Below, piece after piece: positions 20,001-28,136 of a stretch of DNA of 64,000 nt. Under the pieces are notes generated by a model that saw nothing but the letters and a program-made list of their open reading frames with translations, was not told the DNA's origin and searched no databases. Source of the stretch: Sphingobacterium griseoflavum (GTDB taxonomy: Bacteria > Bacteroidota > Bacteroidia > Sphingobacteriales > Sphingobacteriaceae); contig NZ_BNAF01000001.1 of the NCBI RefSeq assembly GCF_014653155.1, positions 248,001 to 312,000 on the forward strand. Reading direction: 5' to 3'. The number at the start of each line of letters is the position of its first letter. Position 1 is the stretch's first letter. The translations under genes and the position numbers were made by a program.

Positions 20001-20433
20001 ATGGGTGCGTAGAACGCCTTCGTACAATCCTGCACAGGTGGACCGCGGCTCGAACCAGTATACGGAACTTTTTGATGCCCTTGAAGGTTCGCAATTGCCT
20101 GCCATTGGCAGCGATAATATCGAGCTTAATGAGCGCTGGATGGCTTACAGCTGGATGAATGGTAATGACCCTGTAAACTCCCTTAGATATTACGATATCT
20201 GGGCGAAGAAGATGAGTTATGTGCGCATCAACAGCATTCGCCTTGGCTACACCTTGCCGTCTAAGATCGGCAAACGCATTGGGGCGAGCAATGTGCGTTT
20301 TAATGTAGAAGGTCGGAATCTATTGGTCTTCGGTACCGACTACGACGGGTTCTTTGATCCGGAGACGTATGGCGACTTATATGCGCAGCCCATAACAAAG
20401 TCGTTTACATTTGGTGTTTCCGCTCGTTTTTAA
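17095..20433 (+). CDS. SusC/RagA-family TonB-dependent transporter (peptide-type candidate)
   Basis: A 1112-residue outer-membrane transporter. It has a signal peptide (1-19, cut before QT), a carboxypeptidase-regulatory-like domain that carries an insert of about 18 residues near 48-65 compared with the first SusC of the window, the SusC signature LEEVIVTGY at 115-123, a plug with WVLDGLP and TVLKDAAATSIYGARAANG, and a C-terminal barrel ending in FGVSARF. It lies between a metalloprotease lipoprotein (22 bp upstream) and its SusD (18 bp downstream). The company of a protease rather than glycosidases suggests a RagA-like oligopeptide importer; that is inference. Confidence 0.95.
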   Translation: MNRLLMLFVLFCCNVASAQTATQLEGRVLDATTNKPIIGATIMVENTAVAEETGVAGQVQQSALGVITDEKGAFSLSIPNGVRFVTVSFMGYEKLRVAVYAGSKTLLLQPSGESLEEVIVTGYTDIKKRKNTTAYNKIDMDKIQQAGVSSVEQMLEGQVAGMQFSNLSGGPNGMSQIRIRGTVSMNGTQDPLWVLDGLPIEGTAMPNRLDKDNINDLRNLPIAGLNPDDIQDITVLKDAAATSIYGARAANGVIVITTKRGKSGPAQVNVSANSFIAERPDFNRLNLMNASQKVDFELAMAGRSDLDYRSGKGAIARLLTAGNEWDAFRNGGLSALSSATQESILALRNQNHSWGESLFRQSVNQQYSASISGGTEGHRYYISGGFYDEKGSVYNVDMKRYTLTFNNDFRINSRFKGGLNLLGSATNRQNPVQDADGFNNPTYYARTANPYLQIRDANGAFIYDPDIEGADADAVYIPFNAIEERENTRYTLANKSLKAITYLQYDILHNLSLRTELGMQLEEIGTERYRDQESYSARKLRQTTRYYDSATKTYKYFLPEGGIIENTHNSGFQYNWKSFLTYTKEWASKHELELMGGTELRHSNNSMIATKGFGYNPVTLTTQTILFPNNNDLNNANFRPYAKTIGETSFASFYANGTYTFDKKYNVYGSIRYDGSNMFGVDPKYRFLPIWSLSGSWIASEEEFIKAIPSISNLRLRASYGVQGNIDRNTYPFIVGSYGTGSLLPGTNEQTIVVNTPANDKLRWERTHSWNAGIDLGLWKDRLNITVDYYKRQSSDVIGNSQLALENGFENVSRNWAGISNEGIELTISSRNVETTRFSWSTDFNIAHNSNKLTKVLANPKSYVLDNQEGYPVNSLFVLQTAGLDANGLVQFKGADGNPIAFEQYYGLYDPWADFLPGYMVANNLTPADYRSKFKYMGNMDPRFIGGMTNRFKLDAFDLAVSAAFNLEKWVRRTPSYNPAQVDRGSNQYTELFDALEGSQLPAIGSDNIELNERWMAYSWMNGNDPVNSLRYYDIWAKKMSYVRINSIRLGYTLPSKIGKRIGASNVRFNVEGRNLLVFGTDYDGFFDPETYGDLYAQPITKSFTFGVSARF

Positions 20434-20451
20434 TCTTTAGCATTGCATAAC

Positions 20452-21774
20452 ATGAAAAAAAATAGTTTATATATAATTTTACTAGCCGTGGGCGCCTTGT
20501 TTTCCGCTTGCGATAAGTATTTGGATATACAACCGGTGGGCACTGTAGTGCCCAGTACCGAAGCCGACTTCCGAGCTTTGTTGACCAGCGGCTACACGAA
20601 CTTTCCAACACATAAGGCGCTGCTTAACCTACGCACAGATGAATTATTGTTGGACGAGTATTCTACCGATTTTCCTGAGTTAAAGGATATTTATCTGTGG
20701 AACGATCAGAACCCGGATCCCGTGACGCGTGCATACCCCTGGGTAGATTTTTACAAAAGTATCTTCTACGCCAATCATATTCTCGAGGAAATGGATGCCA
20801 AAATAGGGGTCACTGCGGAGACCAAGCAGATTAAGGCGGAAGCGCTTTTGTTGCGTGCCTATGCTCATTTCGAGTTGCTGAATTGCTATGCTGAACAATT
20901 CAGCGAAGCCAATAAAGATAAAAAAGCCATTCCGCTCGCGGATCATATTGACCTGGAACAACGCTTTCGGCCGGCAACGATAGCGGAAACTTATGCGTTG
21001 GTCCTTGCTGATATCGCTGATGCACAAGAACTGATGCAGGTAGAAGATCAGCCTGCTATGTATAAATATCGCTTTAGCAAGCGGGCGCTACACGCTTTCA
21101 AATCGAGGGTGCATTTATATCGCGAAGAATGGGAGCTTGCACGGCAGGAAGCAGCGGCGGCCTTGGCCATCAATAATAAATTGGTTGATCTTAATCAGAA
21201 CGAAGCATTGCTTCCGAGCGATTTTCAATCGGTGGAGGCCATCATGTCGCTGGATGCGGTGGGAGTTTCGTTCGTTTCCACAAGTTCTTATATTGCGCCG
21301 ACGCTATTGTCTAGCTATGACCAAGCCAATGACAAGCGATTCACGCGTTACTTTGCTAAAGCTGGTAGCAATTACGTTTCAAGTAAAGGTGGTAACGATC
21401 GCTATAACGTCAGCTTCCGTAATGGCGAACTGTACCTCATCGTAGCAGAAGCGAGTTTACAACTGAACCGTAGGCAGGAAGCTGTGGACGCTTTGGGAAC
21501 GCTGTTTAGAAATCGCTTAACGGCGGCGGCTTTTTCTGCGCAAGCGTTAATTATGGCCAATATGGATCGCGCAGCATTACTGGAATTAGTGAAGGCAGAG
21601 CGCAAACGCGAGCTGGCCCTAGAAGGCTTACGTTGGTATGATTTGAAACGAGGCGATCGTCCACGGATTGTACACCAAATTTTTGGACAAGAGCAAGTTT
21701 TGGAACAACAGGATCCTCGCTATATTATTCGCTATCCACAAGAAGCGATCGATAATAACCCTGATCTGTTATAA
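20452..21774 (+). CDS. SusD/RagB-family lipoprotein
   Basis: Partner of the preceding SusC. It has 440 residues from ATG 20452. The frame is open 3 codons further to a TTG at 20443, which would precede the signal. The lipobox is LFSAC (Cys20). The SusD-like N-terminal domain contains KAEALLLRAYAHFELLNCYAE, and the C-terminal part has LYLIVAEASL and the ELVKAERKRELALEGLRWYDLKR block. It is shorter than the first SusD (524 residues). A strong terminator follows at 21798, so the metalloprotease-susC-susD unit ends here. Confidence 0.94.
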   Translation: MKKNSLYIILLAVGALFSACDKYLDIQPVGTVVPSTEADFRALLTSGYTNFPTHKALLNLRTDELLLDEYSTDFPELKDIYLWNDQNPDPVTRAYPWVDFYKSIFYANHILEEMDAKIGVTAETKQIKAEALLLRAYAHFELLNCYAEQFSEANKDKKAIPLADHIDLEQRFRPATIAETYALVLADIADAQELMQVEDQPAMYKYRFSKRALHAFKSRVHLYREEWELARQEAAAALAINNKLVDLNQNEALLPSDFQSVEAIMSLDAVGVSFVSTSSYIAPTLLSSYDQANDKRFTRYFAKAGSNYVSSKGGNDRYNVSFRNGELYLIVAEASLQLNRRQEAVDALGTLFRNRLTAAAFSAQALIMANMDRAALLELVKAERKRELALEGLRWYDLKRGDRPRIVHQIFGQEQVLEQQDPRYIIRYPQEAIDNNPDLL

Positions 21775-21797
21775 GAAGACCGGATTGTACATTATAC

Positions 21798-21834
21798 ATC
21801 CTCTTTTCATTCGTTGAAAAGAGGATTTTTTTTT
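21798..21834 (+). terminator. Rho-independent terminator after the protease-susCD unit
   Basis: A perfect 12-bp stem (21798-21809 with 21815-21826) with a TTCGT loop, followed by a T-run to 21834. It lies only 11 bases before the regulator start codon at 21846, so either the regulator has its own very short leader or it depends on read-through. Confidence 0.9.
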
Positions 21835-21845
21835 ACTTTCACAGC

Positions 21846-22562
21846 ATGGTATGGCATATGTTGATCGTGGAGGATGAAGATTGGGCTTGGGAAAGCCTGC
21901 GGGATATGCTATCGCAACTGTTGCCCCATAATGTTCCTCATCTCACGCACCTTAGCACGGTGCAGGAGGCTGTGCACTGGCTGGAAAAAAATAAAGTCGA
22001 CCTGATTTTTATGGATGTGCACCTAGCTGATGGACTGAGCCTCGATATTTTCAAACAGGTGCAGGTAAAGGCTCCGGTGATTTTCACGACAGCCTTTGAA
22101 AATTATGCGTTTGATGCCTTTCAGCATCAAGGCTATGCCTACCTGTTGAAGCCTTACGATATCGATGATTTAGAAAAAGCCTTGCATAAAGTACGCCCGT
22201 TGATGCCAAAGGACTCGCCAACCTATAAAAATCGCTTCTTGGTAAAATACGGCATTCATTTGAAGTCCTTATCCGTAAACGATATCGCCTATTTTATGGC
22301 CGAAGATAAAACACTTTACGCGATCGAGAAGGATGGTCATGCCTACATCATTGAAGAATCGTTGATGGGTTTGGTCGGTAAACTTGATCCGGAGATGTTC
22401 TTCCAAATAAACCGCAAGTTTGTGATTCAGATTAACGCCATTCGTTCCATGTTAAAGATTAGCCGAGGACGTATCAAGCTGGAACTGCATCCAGCAACAA
22501 CCGTAGAGGTAATCGTCAGCGAGGACCGCTCGCAGCATTTTCAGCTGTGGTTGGATAACTAG
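21846..22562 (+). CDS. LytTR-family response regulator
   Basis: A 238-residue response regulator. The receiver domain has the acidic cluster E9-D10-E11, the phosphoacceptor Asp57 (IFMDVHL) and Lys102 (LLKPYD). The LytTR DNA-binding domain spans about 130-235, with the FFQINRKFVIQ block typical of the family. The start may be ATG 21846 or the in-frame ATG at 21858 (MLIVEDED). It is the only LytTR regulator in the window. Its likely kinase is the LytS-type protein at 12946-14319. Together they bracket the metalloprotease-SusCD operon, which is the natural candidate target. Confidence 0.92.
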   Translation: MVWHMLIVEDEDWAWESLRDMLSQLLPHNVPHLTHLSTVQEAVHWLEKNKVDLIFMDVHLADGLSLDIFKQVQVKAPVIFTTAFENYAFDAFQHQGYAYLLKPYDIDDLEKALHKVRPLMPKDSPTYKNRFLVKYGIHLKSLSVNDIAYFMAEDKTLYAIEKDGHAYIIEESLMGLVGKLDPEMFFQINRKFVIQINAIRSMLKISRGRIKLELHPATTVEVIVSEDRSQHFQLWLDN

Positions 22563-22690
22563 CTGTTTCGCTTGAAAATTTTTTCGGTATGAACAAATAG
22601 CTTCTCGTGAAGATCGTCCCAATCGCTAGCCGAAGCAATAGGGGGAAGATCTAAAATGAATGTATCCTGGATGGTCTGTTCGCTGGTCAT
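22559..22690 (-). CDS. Possible 43-residue protein, doubtful
   Basis: A minus-strand frame from ATG 22690 to TAG 22561-22559 encodes 43 residues, acidic at the front and basic at the end (…EKIFKRNS). It converges on the LytTR gene, and the two stop codons interlock in a single CTAG. It has no recognised domain and no clear promoter. It may be a remnant of a longer gene, since an in-frame stop lies 12 bases upstream. Confidence 0.25.
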   Translation of the reverse strand: MTSEQTIQDTFILDLPPIASASDWDDLHEKLFVHTEKIFKRNS

Positions 22691-22973
22691 GACCCCAATC
22701 TACAAGGCTTCGCTCTGCCTTATAATTGCTGTTGACAATGAATGTTTTGCTGAGGGAAACTTCGCGAACTCTGTTTGCTAAAGCTGATGATAGGAGTTGC
22801 ATATCTACAATTGTTTTTTTGACTACTGATTGTTATCGGTGAAACAAGCAAAAAGCGATGTTTGTTACCGATTTCCCGGAAATTAGTATTTAGTACTTGA
22901 AATGTGTGATTGTTCTTTGTTATGAGGTTTCATTTTTTTACATTTGTGGATAAAATATTAAGTCGACTATGGC
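22691..22973. other. Non-coding spacer before the outer-membrane barrel gene
   Basis: Together with the doubtful small frame, this makes a gene-poor stretch from 22563 to 23027. A small AAGGC/GCCTT hairpin lies near 22703-22720. The only supported signal is the promoter at 22916-22946. Confidence 0.5.
22916..22946 (+). promoter_or_regulatory. Bacteroidota promoter for the outer-membrane barrel gene
   Basis: TTTG at 22916-22919 and TACATTTG at 22939-22946 are 19 bp apart, a full consensus match. The start codon is at 23028. Confidence 0.7.
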
Positions 22974-23027
22974 GTGCTGCTGACGTTGAAGTCGGTTATT
23001 ATTAACCTTTATTTGTTAAAAATCAAT

Positions 23028-23636
23028 ATGAAAAAAAATCTGTTAACGGTAGTTTTAGTATTCGGCGCTGTGGCTGCCACGTCGGCGCAGAGTACTTTCG
23101 GCGTTCGCACAGGGCTAAATCTTGCAACGGAGTATGTTAGGCAAAATAATCAATCCTCCACAACGAAAATTGCGCCGTCTTTTCATCTGACAGGGTATTA
23201 CGATGCAAGGGTGTCGCCAGGATTTTCGATCCAACCGGGCTTGTCGCTGCAAGGAAAAGGCGGTAAATCGGATCTAGGAGGCGAAGTGCTCACAGATAAG
23301 CTTCTTTATCTAGAGGTTCCTGTTAACTTTTTAGGCAGAGTTCAAGCGGGTAATGGGGAGGTTTTTTTTGGTGGAGGGCCGTATATAGCTTACGGTGTCA
23401 GCGCAAGGGTTACTTCCGGACGGAATGCGCGACACTTAGCTTTTGGAAAAGAACCCGATCAATTGAATCCATTTGATGCGGGACTAGGATTTATGACCGG
23501 TTATCGATTTGCCCATGGTTTAGTTTTGAGCTTGTCTAGCTCAGCCGGATTTGTGAATATTGGCAATATCGAAGGGACGACCTTCCAAAATCGTGTCACT
23601 TCCTTCAGTATCGGCTATGAATTTAGCAAGCGCTAA
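23028..23636 (+). CDS. PorT-like outer-membrane beta-barrel protein
   Basis: A 202-residue protein with a signal peptide (MKKNLLTVV... cut after SAQ). It shows alternating hydrophobic strands and repeated G-x-G/aromatic turns typical of the 'outer membrane beta-barrel domain' (PF13568, PorT family): FGVRTGLNL, PSFHLTGYY, FSIQPGLSLQGKGG, YLEVPVNFL, FFGGGPYIAYG and SFSIGYEF. It ends in the basic FSKR rather than an aromatic residue. The frame is open 18 codons further upstream, but 23028 starts the signal peptide. Its role is unknown; it probably sits in the outer membrane. It stands alone. Confidence 0.85.
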   Translation: MKKNLLTVVLVFGAVAATSAQSTFGVRTGLNLATEYVRQNNQSSTTKIAPSFHLTGYYDARVSPGFSIQPGLSLQGKGGKSDLGGEVLTDKLLYLEVPVNFLGRVQAGNGEVFFGGGPYIAYGVSARVTSGRNARHLAFGKEPDQLNPFDAGLGFMTGYRFAHGLVLSLSSSAGFVNIGNIEGTTFQNRVTSFSIGYEFSKR

Positions 23637-23944
23637 TTAACTGAATAGACAGCTATCAAAGAGAGCACATTATCATAAGGATGATGCGCTCTCTCACAGG
23701 TGTGAAGTGTTTTTTAAGCGGAGGAGCAACTGGATTAATCGAATGGATAACGGTAGGGAAATACAACTCGGCACCACGAGGATCTATTGCACGTGCTGCT
23801 TATCTTTTTTCCGTACTACAGTTGTGGAAGCATCGACAATATGGACTGTCCATCAACATAGGGTATAGGAGACAGCATGTAAAAATTTAGATAACTAATG
23901 ATGCTATATTATCCAAGGAACTTCGTCTTTCAAAACTTGGTGTT
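23637..23944. other. Intergenic region, convergent genes
   Basis: Between the barrel gene and the SUKH gene. A hairpin at 23660-23694 (AGAGAGC/GCTCTCT outer arms, one mismatch inside) follows the barrel gene at a terminator-like distance but lacks a T-run. A 69-codon plus-strand frame (23681-23890) has no signature. Nothing else is seen. Confidence 0.45.
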
Positions 23945-24667
23945 TTAACTAAAAAGTCTAGCAAAGAAATTGCGCCTTCTGTTCTTTAACACCCATATCA
24001 GTTCGTTAGGATGCCGTTGTGCCAATTGGCTAGGTCGAAATTTCCCCCATGCGAAGCCTATGCCATTTTCCCCAGATGATAGATCAGCAATCGTCCAATC
24101 TTCCCCTTCGAACGTGGTGAGAAACGTCGTGTGTTTCGGATTTTTTTTGATAAACTCAGCCTTGGGAAGAAACGCATTTTGTCGCTCCCAAATTTGTGAC
24201 ACCGTATTGATCTGGAAATTTGTTATATAATTGTCCGTTGGATGTTGGTGGAAATCGAGTAGGTGCTGTAGGTACTCGTTTAAGTTTTGCGAGTGTACGA
24301 TAAATACCGCAGGGTCATGACAGGCAAAAAAAACCTTTCCGAGTTTACCTTCGTTATCGATGTCAAGTACCCAGTAATTTCCAAAGCCATCATGCCCCAG
24401 CGTGATAGAGTTCGGTGATAGCTCCCAAAAGCCAAACTCGTTAATAGAGTCAAAATAAACCATTTTGAATGCGACACTGTCCCATCCGCGCGTTATCCGT
24501 AGGATGGCCGCGAGTTCATCGTCAATATGCCTGTTAGGGAAGGATTTTCGTAACTCTTCGATTTCTTCGTCTGTCAGTTTTTCGTGGAATTCCAATGCAT
24601 ATCGTTCTCCATTTTCATCGATAAAGGAAGATGTTTTCAAGGTGTGTATGATCTCTAAATTTGTCAT
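23945..24667 (-). CDS. SMI1/KNR4 (SUKH) family protein
   Basis: A 240-residue cytoplasmic protein. The SUKH domain occupies about residues 20-150 and carries the family marks LRITRGWD, FWELSPNSITLGHDGFGNYWVLDI and the FFACHDPAVFIVH strand block. The remaining third is an extension without a recognised domain. SUKH proteins are mostly immunity proteins against nuclease or other polymorphic toxins, but some have housekeeping roles. No toxin gene adjoins it here, so it is either an orphan immunity gene or a non-immunity member. Confidence 0.85.
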   Translation of the reverse strand: MTNLEIIHTLKTSSFIDENGERYALEFHEKLTDEEIEELRKSFPNRHIDDELAAILRITRGWDSVAFKMVYFDSINEFGFWELSPNSITLGHDGFGNYWVLDIDNEGKLGKVFFACHDPAVFIVHSQNLNEYLQHLLDFHQHPTDNYITNFQINTVSQIWERQNAFLPKAEFIKKNPKHTTFLTTFEGEDWTIADLSSGENGIGFAWGKFRPSQLAQRHPNELIWVLKNRRRNFFARLFS

Positions 24668-24992
24668 ATCAATTTATTTTTTTCGCACACAAGTGTTACT
24701 CCACGAGTTAAATATACGAAACAGCTGCCGTTTCGCGAAAATAGGAGTACATAGGCTTCTGTAAACGTCAGGTTCAACCGCATTTTTAGGATCAGTCTTT
24801 CAATTTGATACAATTTCGTAATTAATTGAGACTTTTTGTCAGCCGAAGAAACTAGCGATGGTTTACTTTTGTGGTAGTCATTTGCTATTGACGGTTTGTT
24901 GGCCTTCGTGCCAGCCTAAGCATCTTTTAGATGTATCGCTGGGAAGAATACTGATAAGGCTACCATGAATAAATATATAAGCGATTCGGAAA
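24668..24992. other. Divergent intergenic region, SUKH and GH43 genes
   Basis: This 325-bp region must carry both promoters. I find no clear TAnnTTTG element for either gene. A small hairpin CGAAAC/GTTTCG lies at 24717-24735. No gene is supported. Confidence 0.45.
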
Positions 24993-25931
24993 ATGAAAAC
25001 AAGCATATTATTTGGCACAGTGGCCTGTGCGATACTAACAGCATCTTGTCGTAGCCAGCTGGAAAAGCAGGAGCGAAGTTTGCCACTTGCTGACCCTTTC
25101 ATTTTTCGGCATAACGATCAGTATTTTGCTTATGGTACCAGTTCCGACGAAGGGTTTGAAGTATATTATACGAAGGATCTAAGGATATGGACAAAACATA
25201 ACCAGCTGTTACTTAAGAAAGATGATTCCTATGGTGAAAAATGGTTCTGGGCGCCCGAAGTCTATTACAACGAAAAAAAAGCGCAATTTTACTTGTTTTA
25301 TACGGCGGAGGAACATATTTGCGTAGCTACTGCGGATACGCCGCTAGGCCCATTCAAACAAAAGGATCATACGCCCATGCGCATTGAGAAAGGGATCGAT
25401 TCCTCGCTTTTTATCGATGAAGATGGGAAGGCCTACCTTTATTTTGTACGCTTTACAGATGGAAACGTGATTTGGGTAGCTGAACTAGCAGAGGATTGGC
25501 AGTCGATTAAAGAAGAAACATTGACCAAATGTATAGACGCATCGACTCAATATTGGGAAAAGTCCCTTGGAAAGGTGGCCGAAGGTGCGTCTGTCATCAG
25601 GCAGGGGCCTACCTATTACTTGCTTTATTCGGGCAACGATTTTCGAAGCCTAGACTACGGTGTGGGGTTTGCCACAGCGAGCTCACCAACGGGGCCTTGG
25701 ATAAAGAGCCCGAATAATCCTATTTTACAGCGCCCCAGAAAAGGGCTTGTCGGAACGGGGCATGGTGCGTATTTCAGCGACCACAAAGGCAAGTTGAAGT
25801 ACGTCTTCCACGCGCATAAGAATGCTTCCCATGTCAATCCGAGATATCTTTACATCGTGAATATGGCGATTGAAGGGGGGCAGGTGAAAATGGATACCAG
25901 GCATATCATTCGGCCGCGAGTTGTCGAATAG
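24993..25931 (+). CDS. Glycoside hydrolase family 43 lipoprotein
   Basis: A 312-residue five-bladed beta-propeller glycosidase, probably acting on arabinose- or xylose-containing glycans. The lipoprotein signal ends LTASC (Cys19), which places it at the outer or inner membrane. The catalytic triad of GH43 is visible: base Asp34 (LADPF), pKa-modulating Asp136 (GIDSS) and acid Glu197 (VAEGAS). The WAPEV motif is at 86-90. No SusCD pair or transporter is adjacent, so it is not in an obvious polysaccharide utilisation locus. The exact substrate cannot be read from the sequence. Confidence 0.9.
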   Translation: MKTSILFGTVACAILTASCRSQLEKQERSLPLADPFIFRHNDQYFAYGTSSDEGFEVYYTKDLRIWTKHNQLLLKKDDSYGEKWFWAPEVYYNEKKAQFYLFYTAEEHICVATADTPLGPFKQKDHTPMRIEKGIDSSLFIDEDGKAYLYFVRFTDGNVIWVAELAEDWQSIKEETLTKCIDASTQYWEKSLGKVAEGASVIRQGPTYYLLYSGNDFRSLDYGVGFATASSPTGPWIKSPNNPILQRPRKGLVGTGHGAYFSDHKGKLKYVFHAHKNASHVNPRYLYIVNMAIEGGQVKMDTRHIIRPRVVE

Positions 25932-26069
25932 CATGTGCTACATAAGGAAACGGTGCGATAGACTGGGGCAGGGTAAGCGCTATATTTTTGTCCGAGGGCG
26001 ATTGTTTTCTGAAGGTAATAAAAATGTTTTAGCTTATCTTTTGTTGTGAAATATCTTCCAAATAATACA

Positions 26070-26077
26070 TACCTTTG
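26070..26077 (+). promoter_or_regulatory. -7 element for the PurF-family gene
   Basis: TACCTTTG, 17 bases before the ATG at 26095. A TTG-containing -33 region is present but with loose spacing. Confidence 0.6.
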
Positions 26078-26094
26078 CAGCATCAATTCAAGCT

Positions 26095-28005
26095 ATGAGT
26101 GACGCTATAAAACATGAGTGCGGTATAGCACTCGTTCGATTACTGAAACCCCTATCTTATTATCAAGAAAAATACGGTACGCCCTATTATGGCATCAATA
26201 AGTTGTATCTACTGATGGAGAAGCAACATAATCGAGGTCAGGATGGAGCCGGTATTGCTACGATTAAGTTTGACGTAAAACCGGGTAACCGGTACATTTC
26301 CCGCTATCGGGCCATGGGCTCCTCGGCTGTTGCTGATATTTTTGAGTATGTGCAGAAAAAGTTTGCTGCGGTAAATAAGGCCTATCCTGTCGAATCGAAG
26401 GACACCGACTGGTTGAAGGAGCATGTAAGCTTTACCGGCGAAGTACTTTTGGGACATCTCCGTTACGGCACACATGGTAAAAACAGTATCGAAAGCTGTC
26501 ACCCATTTCTGCGGCAGAACAATTGGATGACACGTAACCTGGTTGTTGCGGGGAATTTCAATATGACCAATGTTGACGAGTTGCTGCAGCAGTTATACGA
26601 GTTGGGACAGCATCCGAAAGAGCAGGCGGATACGGTTACCGTATTAGAGAAGATCGGCCATTTCTTGGATGATGAGAATCAAGAGCTTTTTGACCAATTC
26701 AAAAAAGACGGATACTCCAATATCGAGATCAGCGCCCAGATTGCGAAGAATCTTGATGTCGCGAAGATATTGACGCGCTCGGCAAAAACCTGGGACGGAG
26801 GATATACCATAGCGGGAATTTTTGGACATGGAGATGCTTTTGTGATGCGTGATCCAGCAGGCATCCGTCCTGCATTTTATTACCAAGATGATGAGGTTTT
26901 GGTGGTAGCGTCTGAACGGCCCGTTATCCAGACCGCGTTTAATGTGCCATTGGGTGCGGTACAGGAAATTAAACCCGGCCATGCACTGATTGCTAAAAAA
27001 GATGGGACCATTTCCCAAGAGATGTTCCGCCAGCCGGCGACACAAAAATCCTGTTCATTTGAGCGTATATACTTTTCGAGGGGGTCTGACGCGGATATTT
27101 ATAAAGAACGAAAAGAACTGGGCCGATTGCTGTGTCCGCAGATCCTTCAAGCTGTGGGAAGCGATATTAAAAATACAGTATTTTCGTTTATCCCCAATAC
27201 AGCGGAAGTATCTTACTATGGCGTAATGGAAGGAATCAATACCTACGTTCGCAACTACCAAAAGGATGTATTATTAAAGCGGGCCGACAAGATTTCGGAC
27301 TTGGAACTGGAGGAAATGATCAACATTACACCCCGGTTTGAAAAGCTAAACGTCAAGGATGCGAAATTACGTACGTTCATCACACAAGATGCAGATCGCA
27401 CCGATATGGTTCAGCATGTGTACGATACTACCTACGGGATCGTGAAAGATCATGATGATACGATCGTTGCAATCGATGACTCCATCGTTCGGGGTACGAC
27501 ATTAAAGCAAAGTATTCTAACGATCTTGGATCGCCTCAACCCGAAGAAAATTGTCATCGTATCATCTGCTCCGCAAATTCGTTACCCAGACTGTTATGGT
27601 ATAGACATGTCTAGAATGGGAGAATTCGTAGCATTTGAGGCTGCAATATCGTTGTTGAAGCAGAATGGTTTAGCCCACGTCGTGGATGAAGTATACCAGC
27701 GCTGTCTGGCTTCCATAACGAAGCCCAAAGATGAAGTAGAGAATTATGTCAAAGCTATTTATGAGCCTTTTACCGATGTAGAAATTTCTGCGGAAATTGC
27801 ACGTATTATCCGTCCGCACAATCTGAAAGCTGAACTGGAAGTCGTATACCAAACGCTTGACAATTTGCATAAGGCATGTCCAAATCATTTGGGAGATTGG
27901 TATTTTTCTGGAGACTATCCGACTCCTGGAGGAAATAAGGTAGTGAATAAAGCGTTTATGAATTGGGTAGAAGGAAAGAATGTAAGGGCTTATTTTAGTA
28001 ACTAA
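26095..28005 (+). CDS. purF: Amidophosphoribosyltransferase, long Bacteroidota-type PurF
   Basis: First step of purine synthesis: PRPP plus glutamine to phosphoribosylamine. The 636-residue protein is longer than the roughly 500-residue classical PurF. The class II glutamine amidotransferase domain starts at Cys9 (HECGIAL), which needs removal of the first eight residues to become the N-terminal nucleophile. RGQDGAGIA, GHLRYGTHG and RDPAGIRP follow. The C-terminal phosphoribosyltransferase domain has the PRPP loop VAIDDSIVRGTT. Long forms of this kind occur in Bacteroidota, sometimes beside a shorter paralogue, so this may be the second copy. It has its own promoter (26070). Confidence 0.85.
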   Translation: MSDAIKHECGIALVRLLKPLSYYQEKYGTPYYGINKLYLLMEKQHNRGQDGAGIATIKFDVKPGNRYISRYRAMGSSAVADIFEYVQKKFAAVNKAYPVESKDTDWLKEHVSFTGEVLLGHLRYGTHGKNSIESCHPFLRQNNWMTRNLVVAGNFNMTNVDELLQQLYELGQHPKEQADTVTVLEKIGHFLDDENQELFDQFKKDGYSNIEISAQIAKNLDVAKILTRSAKTWDGGYTIAGIFGHGDAFVMRDPAGIRPAFYYQDDEVLVVASERPVIQTAFNVPLGAVQEIKPGHALIAKKDGTISQEMFRQPATQKSCSFERIYFSRGSDADIYKERKELGRLLCPQILQAVGSDIKNTVFSFIPNTAEVSYYGVMEGINTYVRNYQKDVLLKRADKISDLELEEMINITPRFEKLNVKDAKLRTFITQDADRTDMVQHVYDTTYGIVKDHDDTIVAIDDSIVRGTTLKQSILTILDRLNPKKIVIVSSAPQIRYPDCYGIDMSRMGEFVAFEAAISLLKQNGLAHVVDEVYQRCLASITKPKDEVENYVKAIYEPFTDVEISAEIARIIRPHNLKAELEVVYQTLDNLHKACPNHLGDWYFSGDYPTPGGNKVVNKAFMNWVEGKNVRAYFSN

Positions 28006-28092
28006 CGAAAAGGGTCGTGCGTGCCTGCGCATTAGGGCGTTTAGAAGCGATTTTATTTTTGTTTTTTACTTTTAATTTTTTACATTATTTTA

Positions 28093-28100
28093 TATCTTTG
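28093..28100 (+). promoter_or_regulatory. -7 element for rplU-rpmA
   Basis: TATCTTTG, 36 bases before the rplU start. It is preceded by a very T-rich stretch, usual for strong ribosomal-protein promoters in this phylum. Confidence 0.65.
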
Positions 28101-28136
28101 CAGCTCATTAAATATTAACACATATATTATATAACA

